From Symbiodinium natans (taxonomy: Eukaryota; Sar; Dinophyceae; Suessiales; Symbiodiniaceae): a stretch of 64,000 nt of DNA. The notes under the pieces are model-generated. The model ran no database searches and was not told the origin of the DNA. It worked only from the letters and a program-made list of their open reading frames with translations. The position numbers and the translations under genes were made by a program. The stretch's first letter is position 1. The number at the start of each line of letters is the position of its first letter. Shown here one piece after another: positions 1 through 11,410 of this stretch. The stretch covers positions 1 through 64,000 of the forward strand of contig CAJNDS010002597.1 of NCBI GenBank assembly GCA_905221605.1, read 5' to 3'.

Positions 1-1
1 C

Positions 2-490
2 AGCCGGGCTTCGCGCGTCAGTGCCAACGTGCCCATTGAAGTCGCCCAGAAGCCACACACGTGTGCGGCGAGGAACAGCATGTGTGATTTCAAGAACCGC
101 TTGGAAAACAGTCTGCCGATCAGCGTCGGGGGCAGCTTCTTGCGGGCCATAGGCCGTTATGAAAAGATCGTCAAGCTCCTGACCCGCGGTCCGGCCAACA
201 AGTCGGATGCCTCCAAGCCGACCTTTCAGCCCATGTGGTGGATCAAAGCGTGTGTGGACAACAGCACGCGAGTACAGTGCAGGCCGTCCCCAAGAGAAAC
301 AGCGAAAAAACGGCTGGCCCGAGATCCCATGAACTGTCCATTCACCTCGAGGATCGTCAGACTTCCACCGGGTGCCCTGCAGAGCTGCAACCGACACACT
401 AACCGCATTCATATCCGTGGCCAACTCCTGAAGCCGAGAACTGCCCTTCCCCAGCGATTGGCAGTTGAAAGTCAGAAGTGCGAGGTCCCC
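2..490 (-). mobile_element. LINE-type retrotransposon endonuclease domain, fragment
   Basis: Read from 490 down to the window edge, one frame stays open and matches the endonuclease/exonuclease/phosphatase domain of non-LTR retrotransposons. It starts with LLTFNCQSLG (metal-site Asn region), continues with VAALQGTRW (Glu position replaced by Gln in an otherwise typical LQ-TRW motif), then DDLFITAYGPQ, and reaches VWLLGDFNGHVG, the GDFN-H motif. The domain runs off the left edge, so its end is not visible. In intact elements this domain nicks target DNA and precedes the reverse transcriptase. Here the segment upstream is a reverse-transcriptase piece in another frame, so this copy is rearranged. 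Family assignment is from motifs only. The Gln replacement and the junction suggest a dead copy. Confidence 0.75.
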
Positions 491-588
491 GCGCGACATC
501 GCGAAGTTTGCGCAGGAAAGCAGCGCGGGAAATGCAGTCGTACGCGCTGCGGTCGTCCAACGAGACGACGGTTGTCTGATGTTCGCAC
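486..588 (-). mobile_element. LINE reverse transcriptase motif A fragment
   Basis: From an ATG at 588 the frame reads TTVVSLDDRSAYDCISRAAF and then LRKLRDVA. This resembles block A of non-LTR reverse transcriptases (hydrophobic-LD-x-x-x-A-Y/F-D, with catalytic Asp), in the form I associate with dinoflagellate LINEs. Similarity stops near 486, where the endonuclease similarity starts in a different frame. In an intact element the endonuclease comes first, so this order (reverse transcriptase then endonuclease, read along the minus strand) implies two truncated copies joined together or an internal rearrangement. About 34 residues of recognisable sequence remain. Confidence 0.6.
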
Positions 589-599
589 ATGTTCGCACT

Positions 600-3500
600 A
601 TGTCACTCTCGAGGGCGGCCTGCAGCTTGGCGGCCAAACAACCGGGACATGGATCGGGACACCGACCAAAAGACCGGGACACCGCGTGCCCAGCGACCCC
701 GACGTGTTGTTTCTTCCGAAATCTGCCCCACCCAAGGACCCAGTTAGTTGGTCACGAATCGTTTGGGCTCTTGAAAAGAACCCTGTTTTTTTTGTTAAAA
801 TCGTGCCAATACCCGAGAGATGAGCTCATTCACCCCCTAGCCAGGCGCCTCACGCGCGCGTGACCTAGTTGTGGGCCCCAACATGTCAACTATTGGGGAA
901 CAAACGAGTTCGACCACACCTCTCGGTGCACCTTTGCAACCCGCCATGCCGGGTTCACGGGAGCATGTCTGGAAACGACATGGTGAAACAACATAATTGC
1001 ACGCGAAAGATGCATTGCCCACACGGATCCACACGGGGCAAGACTTTTTGAAACATGAACTCTGATCATCGAGGCTTCTAAATCAGCACTCATGTGCGCA
1101 ATGTCCAGTGTCGAGACATCTGGGAGACACCATCCAGCGTCGAGACATCAGAGAAACAAATGGAAGAGTGAGAGGAGACAACTGTCCCAGACACGCGTCA
1201 CAGCATCCACTGCCGAAACGTCAGAAGACACATGGGAGACAATCGAGGGAGACACGCGCGTCACGGCATCCGGCGACGAGACGTTGGGAGGAAAAAAGGA
1301 TAAACACAATAGATAGTAGGTACACAAATGGCAGACAACGGTCCGAAGCCCGCGTCACAGCATCCAGCGCCAAGACATGTCCCCCTGGGCACCCAAAGTG
1401 TGACACAGAAACGTTTTCTAAACAAAACTGCTCAAGGACTCGTTCCACATCCGCAGCTGGAACTGTTTGAACCAAGCACAAACTTCCTCAAGGCAACTCG
1501 CCGACCAATTCCATCCTCAAGATCCCATGTGGATGCGGCATGCAGACCAATAGGGACGAATGCGCGCCACGGGGAGGCCCCCAAAAAGGACTATTTTCAA
1601 GTGGCTCGGTCGAAAGCAACTTGGAGTAGTCACTTTGGCATCATATCCTCTGATGGGGCCCGGGGGCTGCCCGATGTGTTCCGAACGTAGCAACCGGCGC
1701 ATTGCAACATGCATGACAACAAAAGCGACGCCAGTGGCATCGGCACTTCGATGTTCTGTTCCTCCGGTATTCTGCTCCGACGTGGATTAGTTGGTGTGTG
1801 AAGTCTTGGTTTGAGTCCATGCCGCACGCTTCAGCCACAGCCGCATGAGCCTTGCGGAAGTCAGCAGTTTTTTCGACAACGTTGCTCTCCAAGCGGCCTC
1901 TGCCGTTCCATGAAGCGTTTCCTGTCGTACGATTTGAGCGCCCGGGAAACACTTGGGGCATCTCGGGCCCACAGGTGTACGTACAATCTGGCAGGTAGAA
2001 AAGCAGTGTGCGCAACTTGGAACGTACTGGAGAACTAGTGACTCTCACGACTTGGCGACTCGTGCCCTCGTTTCAGCCGGGAGTCGGGAGATGGCAGGTT
2101 ACGGGGCGGCATAGGGACATAGGGCGGCATGGGGCGGCTGGCGTCACCCAGCAAATCGCTGACGTGCAGCACAAGCCACCGAAGCGACGCTGTGACGCTG
2201 CAAAGCTCGGGTCGCGGCGAAGAGCAGGGCTCCCAGCGTGAATGAAACCGCATGCACGCGCTGCCAAGATGCAAAGACAGGCAAGCTGTATGCTTTCGCC
2301 TGCTATCGTTTGCTATGCGCCTGGTATGTCAAACGAAGAGGCCCTGAAGAGGCCAGCCTCAAACTCAAGCGTTGTGGGAGGCACAAGCTGGGCGACAGCG
2401 TCGTCGTCACCGGACCGGACCGCGAGTCAAGGCGCTGCCCCGCTTAGGGGCGTCGCTGGCGCAACGAGGCCAGCAAAGCCTGGGGTGTGCTGAAGCCTTC
2501 GACATGCTGAATGGCGGCAAGATGCGCGACTCTGGCAACAGTTCGTGCTTCACATAGTGGACAATGGACAAGGTAAGAAGGGTGATACAGTGATACGCCA
2601 TCTGACTCCCGTGGTGGGGCGAAACTTCAGCATGGCTCCTTGGGCTTGCAGGGGCTCACCCGACGTTGTACGCAAGATTCTGTTGGGATACTCGGCAAAC
2701 TCTTCTCTGGGGGTTGTCGCTCTTGTCTGGGGGGCGGGGACTCCAAGGATGGACTCGCAGGGAGTCCTTTGCTCGGTGGGCTTGTCCCGGGCTTGTCTGG
2801 GGGCACTTGTAGTCCATTCGCGAAGATTTTGTGCTCCGAATCAACAGAGTCAGCACGGAAGCTCTCGAACCGAGGAGGTAAGTGGCCTTTCAGACTCCTT
2901 TCAGGAAAGGCTCGTTTGAGGACGGGACGGGACGTGATCTCCAAAGACTTAGAAAGTCTACTGATGGTGACAGGAACTCCTCAGATGGGCATCGATGGAA
3001 AATCATACCAAACGCCCCAGTGTGCGCACAGGTTTTGCCCCGCCTGCCACTCGCATCTCTCCTTTTATGCCAGTGGGACGTTACCTGACTGTGTTCTGGC
3101 ACTTGCCTCAGTTGAATCCCGTGCCTGCCCCGCTCGCCTAATTTGCATCATGAGCAACCCCCTTCACCGTGCCGAATTTACGATCCAGACTTCCAGCCGT
3201 GGCAAGCTCTGTGGAGGTGGGACAAGAGAGCGACGAAGTAATTAGGTCGTCTTTTGATGTCTTTTGAACGACCCGGTAGGGCAGCGCAACTTCAAAGAGT
3301 GAAATCTGCGCTTGACCTGTGGCCTGTGGCGAGTGTTTTTCTAGGGGCCCCAAGTCGTATCGAAGCGGCGGATAAATACGAGTGCCTGCGGTGAAGCGGA
3401 ACACCTGCATGGATCGCCCTGCGCACTCTCTTTCTCACGAAGGTCGGACACAATCCATATCAGCCCAAGTTCGCAGAAAAGCCACAGCAGCAAGCATGCC

Positions 3501-4890
3501 CGTCTTTTTCTGTGCAACTGCGGCTTGCATTTAACTGGCACAATGAGAGCTTCTCCAGCTTCACCTTGCATAGTTGGCATGAATTGCGAATTATGCGCGT
3601 AGACCATTTTACTGTACAGGGCGCGATCGAAATTTGCTTGTGTCTGAAGATCCTGTCAGCTGTGTCGTGAGCTCGTCTGCTGCAGTGGTTGCACCATCTG
3701 CAATACTGTAACACTGTGGCCTGTGGCAGCCGGCAGTACATTGTTCATGGGTTTAACTGAACTACTTTCATATCTTCATGGCACAGCGGCGTGCTTCACA
3801 ATTTCTGCGCTGGCTGAGATCTGGGTACACCGTTTCACGCTGGCCGCAACAGCAATACGTTGGCCGTCGAAGCCGCGCAATGTACACAGACTCACTTGCG
3901 TCCTGGCGAGGCGCAGCTATCATTGCGCCATTCGCTGGGCAGTGTGAGGTGCTATGGGGTGCATGCAAGCAGGATGTCCTGTAGCAGCTAACATTTCATG
4001 ATGGCCACAGCTGAGGTTCCGGCCCTTCATGGGAGTTGGAACGCGCAACGGGCTGTTGATGCCGCTGAGAAGGGCTGCAGTGTCGTCCTTCATGCCTCGC
4101 AAGATCTCATGGGGATATGTCCGAGAGCAGGTGTGCCACCCAAACGAAAGCAGGCATGACGATGGCGATGAGCAAAGGAATCTAGGCATACGAGGCCAAC
4201 AGCCGATTCTTGTGCCCATTGACATGGTACCCTGCACAGCTGCCTAAATCCAGAGGCATCTTTCGAGAGGTAGTTGGCGATCTCTGGCCTTCCTGCCAAG
4301 CTGCAGCATCTGTGGGTTACGAAAATAAGGGACCCCAATATAGACCCCCAAATAACAGGATTCCTTTATTATGCGGGCCCCAGTAAGGTACCCCTATTTT
4401 CGGGAACCCCCAGCTAGGCAAATTGCTGAATTTTGCGAGAGCACGGGCTCACACCCACAGCAGGCCCTAGACCGATGACAACCTAAAAAGCTCTTGACGA
4501 GCCCGTACTACTGCACATGGCATCATGGCATGGTACAGTATGGTATAATATAAGAATATATAGTAATAATATAGCACAGCATAGTACAGTACAGTATGGC
4601 AAGAGTATTAGGTGCGGGCATTGACAGACGTGCCTCCTCTAGTGGGGTGTCGAAGGTCTCATGAGACGATTCCTGGCACGAACAAGTCGTCACAGCATCC
4701 GTGTCTGCAAGCTGCGTGCCGAGCCTTTTCGACATCTTTCGGTTCGCAGCAGGCCATCTCCAGGCATGCAACCTGGCCGGCATCCGTAGCAGCTGTAACT
4801 CAACCCGCGCGCTTAAGGAGTTTCCTTTTGTCTTTCATCACATGCCGCGCGCTGGTGTGAATTGCAGAGCTTTGCCTGTAGCGTCAACTG
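600..4890. other. Unassigned stretch with few exon-like peptides
   Basis: No family could be recognised here. A degenerate tandem repeat lies near 1,106-1,375. Candidate minus-strand exons are a Pro/Ser-rich stretch at 2,630-2,900 (contains RFESFRADSVDSEHKIFANG) and one near 4,010-4,130 (contains YPHEILRGMKDDTAALLSG). A 201-codon plus-strand frame at 2,640-3,245 has no recognisable motif and overlaps the Pro-rich minus-strand frame. A foldback element sits at about 4,331-4,412, followed by a short AT-rich stretch at 4,530-4,600. This may be intergenic DNA or introns of a gene too diverged to read by eye. Confidence 0.3.
1106..1375. repeat. Degenerate tandem repeat, about 60-95 bp spacing
   Basis: The motif GCGTCACAGCATCCA or a close variant recurs at about 1,196, 1,259 and 1,352. 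Each copy is followed by a C/G-rich stretch ending near GAAACGTC, GAGACGTT or AAGACATG. Shorter related pieces (GTCGAGACATC plus GAGA-rich tail) lie at 1,110 and 1,140. Spacing is irregular because of an insertion between the last two units. Confidence 0.5.
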
Positions 4891-4896
4891 TAGTAA

Positions 4897-5589
4897 CTAT
4901 GCCTTCATGGACTCTGCCAGGGGGGCACTCTCAGGCTTAGCAGGTGCCGGCCAGAATGCTCCACAAAGCGCTGCCAATGAGGCGAGGCAAGCCACCAGGA
5001 CTTTGAAGGCCGGGCTCCAGCCCCAGAAAAGGCAGGCGGTCACAATATTCATCGGTCCAAGCAGGAGAATCACTTTGCCCAGGCTGCCATGAAATGGAAA
5101 AGACCTCTGCCCAGCCTCAAGATTCCGATACTTCATTATACCCACTGCTGCTTGATAGAGCATCGCCAAGAGGACGGAGTATCCCAAGAAATCGTGGCAA
5201 ATACGTGCTGGCACAGCCCAAGTGTGCTTGGCAAAGTTGTACCCAAAGAACGAGGGGATTTTCGCGTGAGACATAAATATTGCCACGTATCCTCCGATGG
5301 CAACTAAAGTGCTCAAAATCATGAGCCCACGGTGGGCGGATCGCTGTTCCTGCTTGTCGCCGAGAGACTCCGTGACATAGACCCAGCGGCCCAGCACCAT
5401 TAAGCATGGAAAAGCAAAGGACATGAGAATCGGGTGCCAGGTAAAGCTGGTGCTGAGGGAAGCGCCCCCTCCAGCTCCATGACCCAGCATTCCATAGGTC
5501 ACCGCGAGGGGTGCTGCGAAGGAGGAAAGGATGAAAATCGCATCGACACCGGCGGTCATGATGAAAATGAAATTGGAACCTCGCTGCAA
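4897..5589 (-). CDS. Cytochrome b561-like transmembrane protein
   Basis: The 230-residue frame reads as one intact exon from ATG at 5,589. The b561 core is easy to see: HPILMSFAFPCLM (about residue 53), then HRGLMILSTLVAIGGYVAIF (about 86), KHTWAVPARICHDFLGY (about 120), and a fourth segment starting FHGSLGKVILLLG (about 161). These carry the conserved histidines that ligate two haems in this family, spread over four or five hydrophobic helices. A further hydrophobic segment, FKVLVACLASLAALCGAFW, precedes a short polar tail. Family members move electrons across membranes, commonly from ascorbate to an acceptor. The length is close to that of plant and animal b561 proteins. Unlike neighbouring genes it seems to lack introns, which might reflect a retrocopy, although no relict spliced leader was seen upstream. 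Confidence 0.85.
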   Translation of the reverse strand: MQRGSNFIFIMTAGVDAIFILSSFAAPLAVTYGMLGHGAGGGASLSTSFTWHPILMSFAFPCLMVLGRWVYVTESLGDKQEQRSAHRGLMILSTLVAIGGYVAIFMSHAKIPSFFGYNFAKHTWAVPARICHDFLGYSVLLAMLYQAAVGIMKYRNLEAGQRSFPFHGSLGKVILLLGPMNIVTACLFWGWSPAFKVLVACLASLAALCGAFWPAPAKPESAPLAESMKA

Positions 5590-5794
5590 ACTACACTGTT
5601 ACACAAGCACCAAACGAATAAAAAACAAATAGTCCCTATTATACCCTTATAAGGACGAATATTTTGTGTTTTTGGGGGGGTTCTTAAGCCAGTACTAGAG
5701 CAGGCTGGACAAAGCAATCCTCAGCCCTGCAAAGGCTGAAAGGCAACCCGTGCGGCCTCTAGGGCCCAATGATTTCTACCCTGAAACCCATCAA

Positions 5795-5905
5795 CTTGGG
5801 ACGTTTCCCCCCTTTGACAAACGTTCCTGAATAGGGATTAGAATAGGGGGTATGTCCATCCCTATTAAGGACTGTTAGTCTACCCGGGAACATCCCAACT
5901 ACAAA
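5795..5905. repeat. Foldback element, family B copy 1
   Basis: About 107 bp bounded by CTTGGGACGTTTCCCCCC on the left and CCCGGGAACATCCCAACT on the right, which are imperfect inverted repeats. The interior shares GGACTGTTAG and a run of TA/GGG-rich sequence with the copy at 47,612-47,706. It lies about 200 bp upstream of the b561 start codon. Confidence 0.6.
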
Positions 5906-6274
5906 TAAACCCATCACCTTAAGACCCTCCCAGTTGCAGCCTCGCTGCACTTTCGCTATCAAGTGTCGCGGCCCGGGGGGTCGCGGGCAATCTTTGAACC
6001 AACATGCCCATCTCGGTCATATGATATGCGCAACGGGGTCCATAGGCACGGCACTGGCTCCTGATCAGCTGAGAAGTTCAGGAAGAATCTCCCCACAGAA
6101 AATTAACCCACAAAAAAGGGTGAGGCCCCTGTTCTGAGGGTTCGTAAGCAGTCCAAAGCCCCACGACCCCGAAACCGGCATCGCAAAGCCTGAAAAAAGG
6201 GGGTGAAATCTAACTTCTCAGGGGATCTCCACTTCAAGTATCTGACGTAGCTTAAATCAACCCTCATATCCTGG

Positions 6275-9200
6275 CTTCGGGATCCCTGGCCTCAGGGAGA
6301 GCAGCCTTCTCTGCCGGAGGCACCTGCACAGTGTCTGCGTACTGCGCAAAGGTGGCGACCCGTTCACTAGGCAATATAGACCTTGATTCAGAAGCTCCGC
6401 TCTGTAGCTTCACTGAACTACGGGGAATTGGGCTCCCTGAAAGGGACTCCAGATCGAGGTGCTGTGCTCTTGGCCTCAGTAGCCGGAAGGGCGTTCCCCG
6501 CTATCCACGCGGCAAGAAGCTCCAGGGCCTAGCACAGGCTACTGCTTGGCGTAGTCCCAACATGTCCCACGTGAATGAAGATGGTGAAGAATTCTTCAAC
6601 TGCATGCTTTTGGGGGGGTTTGGGGAAGCTGCTGCCTTGTTGGTAGGGTAAACAGCGGATGGCCTCATTGATGGCTACCAGTCTCGCGTCCACGTCGACC
6701 TGACTCTTGACTCCAACATAATACGTTTTGATTCTTTTTTCAGCGCAGTATGCGGACATGGACTGCAGGAAATCTGAAAGCTGGCTGGACAATCAGACCA
6801 CCAGCGTTCATTCACGGACCAGGTGGCGCAACGCGGCCCTACAAGACCAGAACAAGGTGGCCTGCTCCTGCTGCTTCTGCGCCACGGTCGCCTTGACTGC
6901 CTCCAGCGCTGCCTGGGCGGTGTTGGCCGCAGCCTGCATGGATTCCTGGCTCGCGGCAAAGCAGGGGTCGGGTTGGGGCCAGGTTGAAATTCAGCGGGCT
7001 GTGCGAAGCTGCAACGTCACTGCACTGACATGACCCTACATATTGGACATGTTTATATATATATATATATATACAGTGTCCAAAAAAACACGTATCTGCC
7101 TTGGCAGTGCTGGCAGCGGAGGCCGCCTGGAGAGCAAAGAAGAATTGGAAACTTGACCTTAAGTTCCTAGTCGTACGCAATGTTGATAGCAGCTATTACG
7201 GTAATAGCATGATGATTCGAACTTACGGTGATGACTCGGGTTCGACTCGGAACGACGGCAGTTCTGAAATTCTGAAAGTAATCGAAACAATTGTTGCTGT
7301 CTTCATGATGGAGGCCTCCGCTGGCTTTTGTCTCCCTTCTTGTTGGATGGGTATGCCAGGTGTTCGGCGGCTTGCGTTTCCGCTGGTCTCCCCTTGCCTT
7401 CCTTAATGTTTGATAGGTACAGTATGTCTCCGCTGCTCCCTTTGTTTCCTTTCATGTATGTTGGATGGGTCGCCAGCTGTCGGGTTTGTACTGGCCGGTG
7501 TCTCCGCTTGTCGCACTTTCACTTTGACTTCCGACATGTTGAAAGAAGCGCCACATTGTTACGGCCATTGTTGCTGCGCTCGTTAAGGAGTTGCTCATGA
7601 ACGCAGCTGGTGAGTTTGCCCTTCTGCTCAGACGCTTGCAAGTGTAGGTAGAGTTGCCAGAGTCCCTGTTAGGATAACAAAATCAAAAGCGTCACGCGGT
7701 TACGGCAATTCTGCCTATCCGGGGCACTCACGAAGTTGTTGTGGTGCCTAAGCAAGCGTGCCACTGCGTCACGTCCAGGAGGTGATTGTTTAGGGCTCTT
7801 AGGGATACTTGCCGCCCCCTTCCTCATTCTGGCCAAAACTTTTTGGTGCCTTCGCTACTGTATTTTTGCTGGAATGGATTTCAAACTTCACTTTGACAGA
7901 CTTCCAGTCTTGCTAGACTCCTAACTGTTGAAAACACCTTTCCGCCACACAAAACGTCAGTAGACACCCGACTGAACCTTGTACGCCCCAAACCCTTAAA
8001 AAGATCTCAAAAGCCCAAGCGCCCCGGACCCTAAACTTTAAACCCAAACCAGCCCTCGGGCCTCCCGCTGCTGCACCGCACGGTGCCTGGTTGCGTTGGC
8101 GAGGGCCTGACATGAGAAGACCTCTTTTTGCTGAAGTCATTGGGGGGAGTTTTAAAAGGGTTTCGGGGATTTAAGGATGAACTGGTTGGTGCAGGGCTTG
8201 GAAAGTCCAGTAGTTCAGGGTGACATCAAGGTTGTTGGTGTTAGGGACCCATGCTGACTTAGATTGTCGGAACGCTTCCGCAAATTCGAGACGGTCGGCC
8301 TCGCTGCCCAGCATCGTCGCTTCTGCCTGAAGTCTTGCATAGAATGCTTGGGAACACACGAGTTGATTCTTAGAAGCTGCAGCCACCCAAGGCTCATGTC
8401 ACTGTGAGTGTAGACGGAGTTGACTGCATGCGTCTGCTGTGGTCTCCCGCTGACGTTTTGCAAGGCCCACCTCCATTTCGAGCCGCGACTGCTGGGCGAG
8501 CTGTTCATCCACCTTCTCGAGCTGACTGCGGAAGAAGTGGCCGACTCCTTCCACCGCCTGGCACACTTTGAGGCTTCGAAGTCGCAGCGCAGCGCATGAC
8601 CAGATGTACCTCTCTGAGTGCCAGGCAACGCCATCAAAGCTGCTTCGGTCTTCCGGTCGCTTCTTTAGCGAGACGGTCGCCGCAGTCAGCAGCGAGTTTT
8701 CAGCCCCTGCCGGACAAGATGGCGCGTGAGGTGCTGACAATGAATCTCAAAACGTCTTACGAGGCAAGATGGCGAGTGAGGTGCTTGCTAGCCTGCTCTA
8801 GCATGTACAGTAATGGCAAGTCCCCTGTGCAACAACATCACGAATGCCAAGACAGAAGCCTCGCCTGTGTCAAGGAGGTGCTGCTGCAGGCTGCAGAAGC
8901 ACTCCCACCACTCCTGCACCAAGGCGTGGCGATGTTCTGCAGCTATGCAAATGCATTCTTTTGTCCCCGAACACGCTCAACCCCTTCAATCCATATAAAC
9001 TCTCTGCCCTGAAAATCCATGAACCGTTCGGAAGCCCCTTTCGTTGGTCCTCTTCCTTGGCCCAGGCACCCTCGGCCAGGCGCTTTAGCGATGCTTCTGC
9101 GAGCAAGGCCTCACGGCGACACCGCTGCTGCCGCGCAGTGTCCTCGCAACACAAGAATAAGAAGGCAGGAGGGGGCTGCGAAAAAAAAGTTGTGGTGCTT

Positions 9201-10645
9201 GTTGCCATTGCAACTGAGTCTGAGTAGCACCATACTGACAGCTCAACTGCGCTTTGAAAGGTGCGTCCTGCACCACGTCCTTGACACTTTGCCGCTTTCT
9301 CTCGAGTTCCTTTCGGACCACGCTGATATCTTGATCGGCTACTGCAGGGGCCACGATTTTTTGAAGCAGAGGTGGTAGTCCTGCTCTGTCTCCGCCACCT
9401 CTGCTTCCGTATCCTTGGCGGTAGCCTGATCAATGCCAACGAGGCTCCATCTGCTCTAGGAGTTTTAGAAATCGAGGCCCGTAATCCCCTAAACCCCCTC
9501 AACCCTAAACCCTAAACCCTCAACCCGAAGAGTAGGATTGTACACCTTAACCCAAAACCCCCTAAACCCCTCAACCCTAAACCCCTAAACCCTACACCGG
9601 AAAGCAAACACAAAGGTTGCCTCCGAAGTCTCGGCATGTCGCTTGGCAGCTTCCGCCGAGGCAAGAGCAGCGGTGGTCGCCGAGTCCTTTCCCACTGGCT
9701 TCCAGCGGTTTAGGGTTTAGGGTTGAAGGTTTAGGGTTTATTTAGGGTTTACGATTGGCCTGAGCCGGCGATTCGCTACTAAAGGCCCCAAATCCTAAAT
9801 CCGAATACTAAACGCCGACAATGGGGGGGGGGGAGGGAACCCAGGATTTGGCTAGACCCACAATGAAAATGCGATGTTTGTAGTACTGAAATAGCTGGTT
9901 CTGGAGACCCTGTCAATTTTGGATCCAGGCACCCGGAATCCTAAATCCCAAATCCTACCTCCTGAATCCTGACTCCTAAATCCTACCCTAGAGAGGCCCT
10001 GAATCCCAAATCCCACAGATCCCAGAGAGGCCCGGGAACCCCTTAGAGAGGCCCCTGTACCCTAAATCCTTATTCTAAATTCTAAACCCTAAATCCTAAA
10101 TCCTAAAGGATCCAGGGAGGCCCCTGAGTCCTAAACCCTAAACCCTAAATCCTAAATCGAAAAACCAAAATCAGAACACGACCCCAGCAGAGAGGGTTTA
10201 GGGTTCAGGGTTTCGGGTTTATCGTTTTGGGTTTAGGGCTTAGGATCGAAATCTGAATTGTGTGGGGGAACGCTGTCAAGAGATGGTGTACAATGCCTTC
10301 CCCGCGCGCCTGCGATGCCAAGTCAATTTCGAGTTGTTGCAGGCTCTCCTGCACAAGCAAAGTAACCCTACACCCAATTGTCCCCCTATCGCGAATCCTA
10401 TGAGACCCTATTAATAAGCCCTAACACCTCTTGGAACCAGCCTCCCTAAACCCGAATAAACCCTATCAAACCCTATTCAACCCTTTAAACCCTACTAAAC
10501 CCTACTAAACCCTCTCAAACCCTCTTTATCCCCATTAAACCCTATGAAGCCCCATAACACCTCTTCTAGGCCCAGCCTCGATAGTCAGCTTGGCCACCTC
10601 CAGCTTCTGTCTGCCTTCCAGAAGTGCATCCTGGGCGATGCCCAA
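6275..10645 (-). CDS. Multi-exon coiled-coil protein, function unknown
   Basis: At least fifteen short minus-strand peptides rich in Ala, Glu, Gln, Lys and Arg lie in a row, separated by introns that contain telomere-like repeats. Approximate exons, in transcript order: 10,572-10,642 (GIAQDALLEGRQKLEVAKLT), 10,305-10,352 (ESLQQLEIDLASQAR), 9,615-9,680 (TTAALASAEAAKRHAETSEA), 9,370-9,435 (DQATAKDTEAEVAETEQDY), 9,275-9,350 (ISVVRKELERKRQSVKDVVQ), 9,040-9,140 (RREALLAEASLKRLAEG), 8,845-8,930 (ALVQEWWECFCSLQQHLLD), 8,628-8,705, 8,415-8,575 (FFRSQLEKVDEQLAQQSRLE), 8,250-8,345 (YARLQAEATMLGSEADRLE), 7,580-7,672, 7,095-7,140, 6,845-6,960 (MQAAANTAQAALEAVKATVA), 6,655-6,790 (KTYYVGVKSQVDVDARLVAI) and 6,275-6,368 (VATFAQYADTVQVPPAEKAA). 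Heptad-like spacing suggests a long coiled coil. There may be one gene or two, and I could not fix the start or stop. Confidence 0.5.
9480..9600. repeat. CCCTAAA telomere-like repeat cluster
   Basis: Mixed CCCTAAA and CCCCTAAA units lie beside the coiled-coil exon at 9,615-9,680. A TTTAGGG run follows at 9,705-9,750 on the other side, so the exon sits between inverted telomere-like runs. A much more degenerate field (CCTAAATC, CCCTATTAA and similar) fills 9,930-10,560. Confidence 0.75.
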
Positions 10646-11410
10646 AAGCCTGACCTGACAGAAGCTGAGCACTTCGGTGCTGGGGAAGGCATAGCATATT
10701 CTAGAATATCATCATATAAATAATCGTATATTATGGTATACTATAGTATTAGTATTTCGTATCGTGTACAAAAAAATATTCCAGAATGCTGGATCACATG
10801 CAGGATTTTACCGGGAGTTGCGCCTGATGTGGATGTAGCCTTAGGCGGAGCTCCAGGACAGAGACGCGCATCGACGCACATGTTCGGGGCTCGTTCTAAG
10901 AGAGCTCCTTCTTTGGCCAAGCTGCGTTGCGTCACTGGCGGAGATGGAGTGGTGCAGGCTCTCCTTGTGTCACCCAGAACACTCAAAGGGTGTTTTAAGG
11001 GATTGTTCCCTAAACCCTAACCCCTAAACCCTAAACTCTATTGTCATGTTTTCATATGGATTGCCATGCCTGGCAGCCAGAGGCAGCCAAGTCTCAATTA
11101 ACATTTGCCTCGCTGGCAATGGGTAGTCGTGAAGCTGAAGAAGCTCCTGACAGCTGGTGCCCAGCGGAAAATGCAACAGAGTGCTCTTCAACACCGCCAC
11201 CGCCGGCAGGCGCATGCTTGCATTGCGTGATTACAAGCGAACCGATGCTGACCGCATTCAGAAGTCGAAGAGCATGACGCCTGTACAGAGCCGGAGCCGT
11301 CTTTGGGCACCCTTCCTTCAGTGAACTACGTCTTGCCAATCCCCAGGGAAAGTGAGCCTGCAGACTCTGCAAAGAAATCGGGTCTCAACTTTCCACTGGC
11401 GTGGGAAACC

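Noticed and set aside
29-823. 264-codon plus-strand frame at the left edge
   Set aside because: It lies opposite the LINE endonuclease frame, which has clear motifs. The plus frame has none.
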